Of a stretch of DNA of 64,000 nt, positions 23,401 through 32,270 are shown piece after piece. Origin of the DNA: Cytospora piceicola. Lineage: Eukaryota > Ascomycota > Sordariomycetes > Diaporthales > Cytosporaceae. The stretch's first letter is position 1. Each line of letters opens with the position of its first letter. The position numbers and the translations under genes were made by a program. The stretch spans positions 1,054,001 through 1,118,000 of the forward strand of contig JALQBC010000001.1 in assembly GCA_023375675.1 (NCBI GenBank), read 5' to 3'. Below the pieces are notes generated by a model. It saw only the letters and a program-made list of their open reading frames with translations, was not told the origin of the DNA and made no database searches.

Positions 23401-23942
23401 TTCTCTATTATGCCGGCAGTGCTGAGATGAATGAGAAAGATCGGAAGGCCGCCATTGACACCTTCAAGCAAAACCCCTCCGTCAAAGTCCTCGTAAGTTT
23501 CCAACCTCGGTCTCGCAGATCGGATACTGACACTCCAGCACAGATATGCTCGCTGCGCTGTGGCGGTCAGGCTCTGAACCTGACCTGCGCCAACCGGACC
23601 ATCATGGTCGACCTCTGGTGGAACCACTCCGTCGAGGCCCAAGCCACCGCGCGCGTTTATCGCATGGGCCAGACCAAAGAGACCTACTCCGTGCGGATCC
23701 TCGTTGAGGACAGCGTCGATGAGAAGATCTTCAGTCTGCAAAAGAGCAAGCTGGCGGTGATCCAGAATTCATTCCAGGAGTTCGAGTCCGATAAGAATCT
23801 CGACAGGGATGCATTGCTGAAGCTCGTGGAGAATGAAACGGGCTTGTCACTGAATGTCTTTGGCGATGAGGACGAGGAAGACGACGACTCCGAAGATGAC
23901 TTCATCAATGATGATTCGGAAGACCTGGACTACTCTGATTAG
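20415..23942 (+). CDS. SNF2-family ATPase with internal RING-like finger
   Basis: Exons are 20415..23274, 23335..23492 and 23544..23942, encoding 1138 residues. The 60- and 51-nt introns are multiples of three without stops, but removing them restores helicase motifs (KIIIFIQWVDLNG and KVLICSLRCGGQALNL). The family uses ATP to remodel nucleosomes or move along DNA in the nucleus. Residues 1-430 are low-complexity with a PAPK repeat. The ATPase core begins near 450 with a variant Walker A, MGYGKT (K459), and a variant Walker B, DEMH (578-581), then GLTGTP. A Cys/His-rich RING-like finger lies between the two lobes (about 819-873: CPGYRC, ECGHVWCKAC, CSRCGKPI), as in Rad5/Rad16-type proteins. 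Lobe 2 has the Q-x-x-x-R-x-x-R motif (QATARVYRMGQTKE). The tail is acidic. The exact orthologue is unclear. It may act as an E3 ligase as well as an ATPase. Confidence 0.88.
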   Translation: MGDQTRPQPSAMLPQTHDEVDTMQVSGNMKEHSPVIKQESQSQPDTEHPFLDDAVRSKEGDEVPSIPGAVKSSHMNEEPRDHEAHMTGMAAETDELGMAYRSHETQMPPDIGLNLEQAPGLEGEHEIPVIAAPNPEDKKPLPRKGHTGKESSGELCWKRDAMMDAYEHLINEEAEIEKRTGLPSEKPGDKTRLSVVKQEIQRIDTALDQDQVSENINAAEELEAFQDAMPVPVEALRVNSTKKRAASARKTTTPAAKKRKDISADTGVSTKKRKPNPAPKPAPKPAPKPAPKLAPKPASKPALNSALKRQLKDADAIGNYTFNQLAGKGATASDTGDLKKNSTFLKDIPKSRRPEMKKLLAAAERIEAKDADTRARIKRDVQGVISMTKPFGRSCTMKLLRGEEGSDKDRDIDDYAWAIEGMASALRHHQMVAAGYLCIIERAKKASGGLLFDYMGYGKTVESLALVVGNPGNKDNQASGGATTLVVVPSAAAQQWHDEVNVHCPDLVASLWTNPTNMRSLLSSDVLVITYPQVRSAYKKAAGIQKRKKKNKDDYEEHSKPILNHALFQTNFHRIVLDEMHEIKGYRNLTFDAVMALKAECKWGLTGTPTPNGIEEVFPYLKFIGHPDVKTMENFKKTYVGGKGRNAIKEEVRYERLRKLLSPVMIMRTPSQSFLGTTLLKLPKAHALPPIVVKFSEEENIIYHSIKGNIRDHIIDKAARNGKKVGWTALNESLIRLRQCVTSPLLLENLAKEGFWSAERVASMRKYAREAGCTTTLFIDQIERWDLRSNLKRASTTPGHRLPEKAVIDAMAVLDAALCPGYRCQRTIPDLIEPQQAECGHVWCKACLEKQKKLEILDGREIPECSRCGKPIGQAKPFSFPESGKKMAEPMDQRSTTQKRPGEDHNGNLPRGSNLMDLLNQDPTMKMPRSGKVDAVIRQVVAWKDEAPEDKIISMYTGVRRVWKGSLGLTNKSVFIQWVDLNGILGRILQEEGITFLYYAGSAEMNEKDRKAAIDTFKQNPSVKVLVSFQPRSRRSDTDTPAQICSLRCGGQALNLTCANRTIMVDLWWNHSVEAQATARVYRMGQTKETYSVRILVEDSVDEKIFSLQKSKLAVIQNSFQEFESDKNLDRDALLKLVENETGLSLNVFGDEDEEDDDSEDDFINDDSEDLDYSD
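21244..21320 (+). repeat. 12-bp tandem repeat encoding PAPK units
   Basis: Units of CCCAAGCCAGCA, drifting at the end, encode Ala-Pro-Lys-Pro repeats in the disordered N-terminal part of the SNF2 protein. The four-residue period keeps the frame, so copy number could vary between strains. Confidence 0.85.
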
Positions 23943-25247
23943 AGTTCCAACTAGCATCACCCCAAATATGAAGGACCCTGCGAACTGGGTTTGGCAGGCG
24001 GCAGTATCCATGAAGAGTTCGACATCCGGGATGACTGGCTGCAGGGAATTCCACGCCTACAGCCTGCTCCTTCATGACGGGCGGAGATGGATGCTCTTTT
24101 CCTACCGAGAAACCACACACAGATGAGTCTTTCAATGTGGCTACGCTCAGGGCTAGGAACGAGACCATGGGAGCATTTGAAGCATGGACTGATATTAACT
24201 TGTATTTTGCAGCATCTTACGACCTCATACTTATCATGAAGCTCCGCCCACCAATCTGAGACGGTGCCTTTTACCGTCGTGGCTCTGCGAGGTGAGCATC
24301 AAGAACTGAGCATCTGGAGTTTCGGGACATTTCACATTTTCTTCTGGAGGCGTCACGGCAAGCAGACTTCCTCCGCTCACGAAGACTGATCGACGATGCA
24401 CCTCTATGAGGATTTCATCTGCAATCATACCTCCCGAGAGCTATACTGAGGTCCCAGGAGTGACGATAGCGATTTAGATCGTGCGCTGAGATTCCGGGAT
24501 CTCGTTACAAGAGCACCTGGGCATACATAGACAAACTTGCGTTGATTTATAACAATTTTGACGAAATTGAGCCGTTCACTAGTGATCGATATCCGCAACT
24601 TCGACCCATACTAAGCACACCTGAGTGATTACCTCGTGGCATATACCGAACAGAAGGATATTCAAACAGAGGCTAGCGACGAGTGGAAGACGACATTAGA
24701 ATGACGTGAAGCCCTGGAGTGGTATCTAGACTATCTGGACGCTGCCTCATATCCACAGGTGTGGAATCATACCCATGCATACCGTCACTGTGAAATCATG
24801 TCGTAGCTGGTATTGACTTACCAAGTAATATATTGATATCCCTCTCATGAAGAGGGAGAAGACCATGATCTTGAGGCTTGAAGTTACAGTGATAGGGGAG
24901 GAATCTGTATAAGGGTACCAAGTCTCAACATGGACATTAGGTTCTAGAGCTGATTAGCTATAAACAGGTGGTCCCGTATGTTACCCATGATGTTATGGTG
25001 CGATAAAGCCCAGTCAAGTGCCCCCCCTCCTTCTTACCCCCCGCGCCCACAATTTTGGACGATGTTTCGTTTCTTCCCGGTCGGTCAAAAATGGGATGTT
25101 CTCATATCATTACGGAGCCCCCAAAAAAGAACATTGTCGCAGCAGTCGACATGCAGAGGTTGACTTCAGCCAGCTAATTTTCCCCTTCTCCGATGCTCGT
25201 AACTCCAAAAAACAAAAAAAAAACCGCTCTTCAATCAGTAAGGCCAT
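23943..25247. other. Convergent intergenic region between the SNF2 and F-box-like genes
   Basis: About 1.3 kb of moderately AT-rich sequence with no supported gene. An A-rich run (25206-25223) lies close to the stop codon of the F-box-like gene and is probably in its 3' flank. Confidence 0.5.
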
Positions 25248-26909
25248 TTAGTCGGAGTCGGATCCCCAGTAATCGTAATGACCATGCACAACTCCACAGT
25301 TGGGACAGATAGCATCGCTCTCGTCACTGTTGTATTCCAGATCATCAACGGGCTCCCCAGTATTGCGGTCGAATTCAGCCCACTCCCTCTTCGTGGAGTC
25401 GCGTAAGATAGGAACACGTTTCCAAAGAGTTTTTCGCTTCTTCCAAGTCGACTCGGGGTGACCCGTCTCCTCAGGAACGACGGGGAACGAAGCGAGTGAG
25501 ACTTGCCCAAGAGATGCCTGGCGATCCTTGGCTAGCTTTCTCCAGGCGCGAACCACCCTTGGGATGCCGCTGTAGCCGCGCAAAGGCTTCAGCGACCGCT
25601 TTTGTTGGATATAGGAGGGTGCGTGGCAGATGAAGAGTCCATCGTCCTTGACCATTCCTTGAAGATCGGCACCGGCCTTAATTCCAACCTCGCAAGTAGG
25701 AAGGCCAGTGACCATCAGTTCATTCAAGGTGCAGCCTAAGTCATGAGCGGCTATCTCGTGGAGATCCGTCTGAGGGAATGGCAGAAAATAGTTGGGAAAA
25801 TTGACGAAGTCGATTCTCATTGACAGAAGTCCAGGGAAAAGTCGCTGTCGGGTACCTGCAGAGCACTGTGGGTCGAATGGAGGTCGCAGAGCCTCCAGGA
25901 AGTCGACCGTCTGAGTCCACGTATAGCAATGCTATGTCCAAGGTCAGCGTCTTTTTGGGGAAAGAGGGAAGAGTGTAATTAGAAGAGTTGCTTACGAAGC
26001 CTTTCCGTGCCAACGAGTCCTGGTCCTTGGTCCGGGAAACCACCTTGAGATTCTGGCCCTTGGTGAGCTCTGGGTGGTAATCCTGGCTGAGTCGGTGACG
26101 GCGCTTCTCGTCATCGTAGAACCGCGCGACGATTCGAAGTGTGACGAAGTCGATGTTCTTCCGATATTGGAAGCCAAGCTCGCTGAACTTCCGCAGGGAT
26201 GCCGTACTTGTGAAGACAAATTTATTGCTCGACCTGAGATGCTGTTAGTAGTTGAAATAGGCACGGCAAGATCAAAGGGATGGGTGCGAAACGTGATGTT
26301 ATCAGGCGCCATCCGCTTAGGCACGGCCCCAAAAAACAACACGGTTTCCGGACAAGAGGTGGTGCCATAGACATATATGACATGATGGGGAATTCAGGGG
26401 AAAGTCCCGTACCAGAGCATCTGCTTCCCCTCGACATAGTATGCCTTGCTCGTGGCCAGGAAACCTATGGCGATCTGAGGGCCGCGTTTGGTTTCCGAGA
26501 CGGTCAAACTCTCGGGGTCCAGCTTGGAGAGGGGGTCGATAATAGGTCCGTCCGCGATGAGGGCATAGTGCATGATGCGGAGAATGACCTCGACGGGCAG
26601 GTGAGGGAATCTGTGTTGGGTGGCCGACAGGCGGGAGCTTCGGCGCCGATTGGAGGTACTAGTTGGGTTGTTTGACTGAAACACAGAGTGTCCGGCGACG
26701 TCTGAGGACCAGGGGATTCCGTTCTCCCTCAGGATACGCTTCAAGCGCATGTTCTCGTCCTCCAGCTCCTGATTCTTGGTGCGAAGGGGGGCATTGTACC
26801 AGAGTTCGGCCTGGTCCTCTTGGTCTCGGCCGTCCCAGGGGACCTGATGCTCGTTAGGCCTTATAGCATCCAGAAACAGATCCTCCAGACTTACGATAGT
26901 GCCCGCCAT
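25248..26909 (-). CDS. F-box-like domain protein
   Basis: Exons are 26909..26413, 26233..25996 and 25931..25248, encoding 472 residues. The introns are 179 nt (with a TACTAAC branch-site sequence close to its end) and 64 nt. Residues ~1-60 contain a short leucine-containing helix. At about 100-115 there is an F-box-like stretch (FPHLPVEVILRIMHYAL), followed by the pattern common in fungal F-box proteins, S-K-A-Y-Y-x-E-G-K-Q-M-L-W-S-S-N-K-F-V-F, which forms across the first splice junction. The C-terminus is acidic and has a Cys-x-x-Cys pair (CPNCGVVHGH). F-box proteins bring substrates to SCF ubiquitin ligases. Here the substrate is unknown, and the box is divergent enough that ubiquitin-ligase function is inference. 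A short alternative intron near the start (GTAAGT at codon 6) cannot be excluded. Confidence 0.72.
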
Positions 26910-28158
26910 GATGGAGTGAACGAGACTATCCTACTGCTGAGGTACAAAAGCTGGCTGCCACTGTTTGCCAGTGTGTGTTTGAGGGTTGTGAGAGGCGTTT
27001 ATTGCCGAAGTCGTCGCAGGATGACGTAAGAGGCGGGCCGGCCCCTGAAGTGAGATAACTTCGGAAAGATGGAGGAATGAAGTACAATAGAAAAAGTGTG
27101 CCTTTTCGATGTGCCTTTTTGGGGGAATGTACTTGTAGAGCAGACAAAAGTAATGCACTCAAGTAGCACAGAAAGACAAGAAGCTGCCCATTGCGGCGGG
27201 GGTTGATGCTTATGGAAAGTGGCGGAGTCTCTTCAGGGAGTGGTGAAAGGGCGGTTTTGATGGTTGGCAGCAGACAGTAAGTCACGCCCAGTTCGAGGGC
27301 CCGGTTCGACAGTGAGTTTGGCTTGTCAAAGTGAGGATGAATGAAATAGACGGAAGAGGGATGGCGTGTGAGTGAAGAAGATGGATGAGGAGAGGATTGA
27401 GGTGAGATGGATTGAATTGGGTTGGATTGGATTCGTTTGAATTGAAGGGGACGAGCTTCCAGTCGGCCCAGTCGGTCCAGACCCAGACAAGACCTCCTCC
27501 TAACAATCAAATACAAACGAAATAATGACTAAGTCTATCCCGACGGGCAAGTGCGCCCCAGAGACCGAGACCGCTAAATTGTAAGACTGCATGTGGCAGG
27601 CGCCCCCCAATAAATACCAAACCAACCGTACCGAGAAGGTGCGTCTATTTCTGGTGTGCTTAAACACTGGACAGGTGGACAGGTAAGCCTCCATCTTTAC
27701 ATGATGGTTGGAGGTCAGTGTGCAAGGGTTATTCTTCAATACGAGGGGGGGGGGGATCACACCCTGCTCTAGCCATCTAACCCTTTCCCATACCCTTTCC
27801 CATTCTCATGTCAAGTTAAGTCAAGTCAACTGGTGGTGGTGCGTGTGTTACCCCACTCTCTTACTACATATTACACTGACTGCATGGACTTATCACATGG
27901 CAATCCCAAGGTTGATTACTGATATTCATCATGGTTCAGTGTATCAGCTGTCACAGATCATGAGAAAATCAATTCACACTGTTCCGTAGTCATTGTGTCA
28001 GAGGAGTGACACAGAAAACAGTATCAAGTTTCTGATCATACCTCATCGAGATGTCATACGCCATGTGATAAATATTCAATGCTCATTATTATGATACAGC
28101 CAGCCTAATGGGCCTGCTGAAAGTTGTTTATCATTACCGTCCCCCAGCCATTAATCAT
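26910..28158. other. Intergenic region between the F-box-like gene and bli-3
   Basis: The first part is the F-box gene promoter and leader, with GGATTGGATT-type repeats near 27418-27440. A run of about 12 G lies near 27744-27755. The right end is 3' flank of bli-3. No gene is supported. Confidence 0.5.
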
Positions 28159-28773
28159 CTAGTTCGATGACCTCCACTGGCTAACCTCCGCCTCAGAGAT
28201 CTCCCTCAGCTTGTTGACCGACGCAGGCTTGCCCGTCACAGCTCCCATGCCAACTTCAACCGCCCGGCTGAGCAGGTTCTTCGACACGATAGCGTATACA
28301 GCAGACTCCATCTTGACGCGAATGACACCGATCCTAGGGTCATTCTCACTGCCGTCGTGTGTGCCGTCACCCAGATCTCCCAACCACGTCTTCAGGATGG
28401 GGTTGTAGTGCTTCTTCACCAGCGCCCGGTCCGTCTGCACCGACGCGTAGCCAGACACGGAAGCCCACTCGCCGCTGCCGTTCAGGAAGGAGATGTTGAC
28501 TTGGTGGTCGTTCTGGATCTCGTCCGTCTTGGCGGACTCGGTGTTGGTGTGGAAAAGGAGGTCGATTCCGCCCGTCTCCTTGGCGGCGGCGGCCATGCAT
28601 CGCGAGACGAGCTTGCCGGAAACATCATGGGTGGTCATCATGCCGAACTTGCAGGCGGAGATGAAGTCGCTGAGGTCCTCGACCTTTTGCTTCAGGGTGA
28701 CATCGGTGTCGGTGTTGGCGACCTTGTAGGGGTCTGCGGGCTTGGAGCCGGTGTCTGCGTTGGAGAAAGACAT
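28159..28773 (-). CDS. bli-3: BLI-3-type pyridoxamine 5'-phosphate oxidase-like protein
   Basis: A single coding exon of 204 residues begins MSFSNADTGSKPADPYK. This opening and the blocks KFGMMTTHD, SRCMAAAAKETGGIDLLFHTN, LNGSGEWASVSGYA and TWLGDLGDG match the Neurospora blue-light-inducible BLI-3 protein as I know it. The fold is the split-barrel flavin-binding family that includes general stress protein 26 and pyridoxamine phosphate oxidase. The substrate is unknown. The C-terminal SVNKLREI motif is conserved in the group. A likely 5' UTR intron (28906..28796, GTGAGT...AG) would remove several upstream ATGs. The promoter has a TATA-like box and a CCAAT box. Blue-light regulation is inferred from the orthologue, not seen here. 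Confidence 0.9.
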   Translation of the reverse strand: MSFSNADTGSKPADPYKVANTDTDVTLKQKVEDLSDFISACKFGMMTTHDVSGKLVSRCMAAAAKETGGIDLLFHTNTESAKTDEIQNDHQVNISFLNGSGEWASVSGYASVQTDRALVKKHYNPILKTWLGDLGDGTHDGSENDPRIGVIRVKMESAVYAIVSKNLLSRAVEVGMGAVTGKPASVNKLREISEAEVSQWRSSN

Positions 28774-29536
28774 GTTTCTGGACGAGGGTTGTAAGCTTCT
28801 GATCAAGCGTCATCAGGCACAGAGGGTGAAGTCTTCGTTCACGGCAGAGTCCGGGAGGAACGGTGACCTTCATGTGCACGTCGAGAACATGGCAAGGGCT
28901 ACTCACGATTTGGATTTGAAAGTTGGCGACTGAAAAGTTTCGTTGGGTTTAGAATGTGGTGGATTTAAAGTAGTGTGTTTGTTCGTGATGATGTGTATCG
29001 GGAGTTGTGTTGTTGAGTTGACTTCATGGAACAGACAGCAAGACACCTGAGCTCCCTTGCCTTATATATTTATATATATGAAAAACCCGATACTTACGTA
29101 TCCAATTGGCCCCTTCTCCAATTCCCAATGCATCGCTAAGCAAACACTGCTCAATGTCATCATCGTCATGGACGGACGTCCTCACTGTAGCACCATGATG
29201 ACGTCAGAATAAACGCCCTTCAAGCACTCTGGCACTATGGCGTTGATCAACAGTGCGTTTCCAGCTGCGCTAAAACCATCGTCACCTCCCGATTTCCGCG
29301 TCCTCGGAATTGTCGAGGGGATCGGATGGGCAATGGGCATGAAATGAACGTCAGACTGCCCCATAGAATAATGCCTTCTCGGGCAAGACTCGTAACGACG
29401 CGATATTGTCGCGTTCCACTTTGCACGCCATCCTGCTCACACATTGAAGTTCTCAGGAGCCCCTGGATACCTACAAATGGCATGAATTTCAAGGTTGGCT
29501 TTGGCTGAGCTCTCGCTTCAGGGGTCATCAATGGTT
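28774..29536. other. Intergenic region upstream of bli-3 and downstream of DPH5
   Basis: It holds the bli-3 leader, a probable leader intron and the promoter, followed by 3' flank of DPH5. No other gene is seen. Confidence 0.5.
29062..29109 (-). promoter_or_regulatory. Probable bli-3 core promoter: TATA-like and CCAAT boxes
   Basis: A long TATATATTTATATATA-type stretch (29062-29079) lies about 290 bases before the bli-3 ATG. A CCAAT box on the same strand lies at 29109..29105. Distance and order suit a strongly regulated fungal promoter with a short leader and a leader intron. The assignment is inference from position and motif. Confidence 0.5.
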
Positions 29537-30466
29537 TCATAGCTGTTTCCCATACTCAGCCTTCCAGATGCTGTCCCACGTCTCCCTGTTCACTGCGAAC
29601 TCCCTGACGTAGTCGTGCTCCAGCTCGTGTGTCCTCCGCCCCAGGAGCACCATGCTGTGCAGCGGCGCGCCGAGCTCCTCGTCCTGCTCGCAGAGCTCCT
29701 TGAGCGTGCCGGCGACGAACTTCTCCGTCTTGCCGCCCACCCGCGCCGCGCCGATGGCCAGGCTGTCGGGGCCGTAGGCGCCCTCGCCCTTCTCCTCCTC
29801 GATCTCCAGCATCTGGGAGGCGCACTGGCCGACGGTCATGTACCTGGGCGGCTCGTAGATCTTCCTGCCCTTCATCAGGTTCTCCATGCTCTGCTCCTTG
29901 ACCTTGATGTCCAGCAGCACCAGCGTGTGCAGGCCGATGTCCCTGTTCTCCTTGACGCGGTCGTAGAAGGAGGCCGGCCTCCAGCTGTCCGTGAAGAAGA
30001 CCATGCTCACGGTCTGCCCGAAGTTGTACAGCTGCAGGCCCGCGGCGCCGATGCCGCTCATGATGGACGCGTTGGGGACGGTCCGCACGGGGATCCCGAG
30101 CTCGCGCGCCCGGAGGACCAGGTCGGTGTGCGTCGTGGCGCCGAACGGGTCGCCCACCACCAGGAAGGCCACGTCCTCGGTCTGCGCGTCCCGGAGGATC
30201 TCGTCGCTGTCGGACTCGACCATCTCGCGGTCGGCCACGATCACGGGTCGGCCATAGTACGATTCCTACTGGGGAGTGTCGGCGTTAGCCTGTGGATTTC
30301 ATTGTGGGAAGGCAAAAGGGCGGCTGCTCACCAGGACGGTCTGGTTTACCAGGAGGATGCTGGTATACGCCTCGAGGTAAACTCGCGAGGCCTTCTTCAC
30401 GACCTCGAGGCCCTTGACTGTGATGTCTGTTTCGTCAGACAGACCGAGACCCACGAGATACAGCAT
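29537..30466 (-). CDS. DPH5: Diphthine methyl ester synthase
   Basis: Exons are 30466..30332 and 30265..29537, encoding 287 residues, with a 66-nt intron ending CAGTAG. The length matches the family. The enzyme uses S-adenosylmethionine to methylate the modified His of elongation factor 2, the second step of diphthamide synthesis in the cytosol. It belongs to the tetrapyrrole methylase fold. Visible family blocks are the N-terminus [19 protein letters not shown], then [26 protein letters not shown] (formed across the splice), the [15 protein letters not shown]-site motif and [19 protein letters not shown]. Divergent from SNU23 with a 355-bp shared promoter region. Confidence 0.95.
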
Positions 30467-30821
30467 CTTGACAAGTTGTTTCGTGCTGATTAAAAGGCAC
30501 GTTGGTTTGAGGTCGTAGTGCGCGTTCCTGTCCAAGGAATCTAAAAATTTCCCGAGCTCTCTGCCCCTCGGCCCAGCACCCCACGGCGACCCCGGACTTA
30601 TCCTTATCGATAAGGAGTATCTTATCACCTACCAAACATCGGGTTCACATAGCATCACTTGCTGTCGCAACATCCAAACATGAACAAAGCTTCCAACTTT
30701 TAAACTCGAACTCCACCCTCAATAGCGAATTCCCAACGACACTGCCAAACAGTTTATTACACACTCTCGTAATTCCTCGCCACCAACCAACCGACCAACG
30801 ATCCTCCCAACCACCAAAGCA
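30467..30821. promoter_or_regulatory. Shared divergent promoter region of DPH5 and SNU23
   Basis: The two start codons face away from each other across 355 bases, so both promoters must lie here. There is a nested inverted repeat around TATCCTTATCGATAAGGAGTA (30599-30619), which includes GATA-type cores on both strands. No other gene is present. Confidence 0.55.
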
Positions 30822-31532
30822 ATGTCCAAACCCACCGGCGGCGCCTACGGCGCAGCCTCGGACGACACGTCCTTCCGCAAGCAGTACGACGTGGACGAGT
30901 ACGCCGCCAAGGCCAAGGGCCGCGAGGCGGCGGAGCGCGAGGAGTCCAAGGCGCGGTACGAGGCGAAGCTGGCGGGCAAGAAGTACTACAAGCCGCTGAC
31001 GGGGGACGAGACGCTCACGCAGGCGCGCAGCACGGTGCTCGACCTGTCCAGCCATGTGGGCAAGACGCAGCTGGTGGCGGCGGGGGCGGGCGTGGGCAAG
31101 CGGGGCCGGGGCGCGGGGTTCTACTGCGAGGCGTGCGACCTGACCTTCAAGGACAACGTGCAGTGGGTCGAGCACATCAACTCGATGCAGCACCTCCGCG
31201 CGACGGGCCAGACGGGCGAGGTGAGGGCCGCGAGCGCCGAGGACGTCAGGAGGCGGGTTGACGAGGTGTGGGAGAGGAGGCTGGAGCTGGAGAGGGAGAA
31301 GGTGACGGGGCTGCAGGAGCGGATCAAGATCCATGTGGAGGACGAGGAGAGGGAGAGGGAGGAGAGGCGGAAGAAGAGGAGGGATGCTGAGGAGAGGAGG
31401 CGGCTGGAGAAGGAGAAGGAGAAGACGGTCAAGGTGGAGTATGGCGAAGACGTGCGGGTTGAGGGCGAGCATGATGAGGATGATATGATGGCTGCGATGG
31501 GAATCGCAGGCTTTGGAACTTCCAAGAAATGA
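30822..31532 (+). CDS. SNU23: U4/U6.U5 tri-snRNP zinc-finger protein Snu23 (ZMAT2-like)
   Basis: An intronless gene of 236 residues. It encodes a spliceosomal B-complex factor that sits near the U6/5' splice site. The N-terminal FRKQYDVDEYAAKAKGRE block and the phrase KKYYKPLTGDE are family hallmarks. A single U1-type C2H2 finger (C102, C105, H118, H124) follows a Gly/Arg-rich linker. The C-terminal half is a long Arg/Glu/Lys helix ending in MMAAMGIAGFGTSKK, typical of the family. Base composition is very GC-rich at third positions. Confidence 0.95.
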   Translation: MSKPTGGAYGAASDDTSFRKQYDVDEYAAKAKGREAAEREESKARYEAKLAGKKYYKPLTGDETLTQARSTVLDLSSHVGKTQLVAAGAGVGKRGRGAGFYCEACDLTFKDNVQWVEHINSMQHLRATGQTGEVRAASAEDVRRRVDEVWERRLELEREKVTGLQERIKIHVEDEEREREERRKKRRDAEERRRLEKEKEKTVKVEYGEDVRVEGEHDEDDMMAAMGIAGFGTSKK

Positions 31533-32270
31533 AGAAGTTGAAGGGGTCTGGCGATTTCCAGGCCATTGCTATTGAACGACAAGGGCTATGGAGCATTGGT
31601 CTTCCAGGCGCAGAGATGTCCCGGCTACCAGGAAGGCGGCCTGCGAAGGGTGCAGCATCGGTAAGATCTTCGAATGTGTCCTGTCAGTGTTACAAGCTGA
31701 TTGTCCATCGAGGATGCCGAGATGCAGCATTCGAAGAAGTCGATTGCCCCGATTCCCCCCCAAAAAGCGATGAGACGTGCAAGGTGTGCAAGGGCGAGCA
31801 ACAGCTTGGGAATGCATCGCATTGACGAGCTACTGCTCTCGAGAGCTATTGCCACTAGCACGGCACTACAGGAGACAGTGCTTGCTGGAGAGGATGGTCG
31901 TCTCGAATGTAAATAGCGCGTGAGGAACGAGCCACACGCATGACTGCATACTGCATACTGCAAGCATCACCAGGCCATACATAAGACAGCGAGCATTAAC
32001 TGCAGGCTGCAGTAGCCGGAATGGGTAAGACATGAAAACTCAGAAAGGGTATCTCCATATACTCGTCGCGCCCTCTAATGCGGTTCCATCTAAAAATAAT
32101 GTACAAAAAACCCACATCTTGGGCCGCCTCCTGCCCAGACATGGCTGCTGTGTCCAAATAATTACAGCCTTCTGCCAATCAAGTACCGCGAACAGTCTTC
32201 GCCAATGCAACATGTGAACGCACCCCTTCGCTCAGCAGGACTTCGTCAGATCTCGAAAATGGCGTCCGTC
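31533..32270. other. Convergent intergenic region between SNU23 and the zinc transporter
   Basis: About 740 bases of 3' flanking sequence with no supported gene. Short ORFs here have no family features. Confidence 0.5.
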
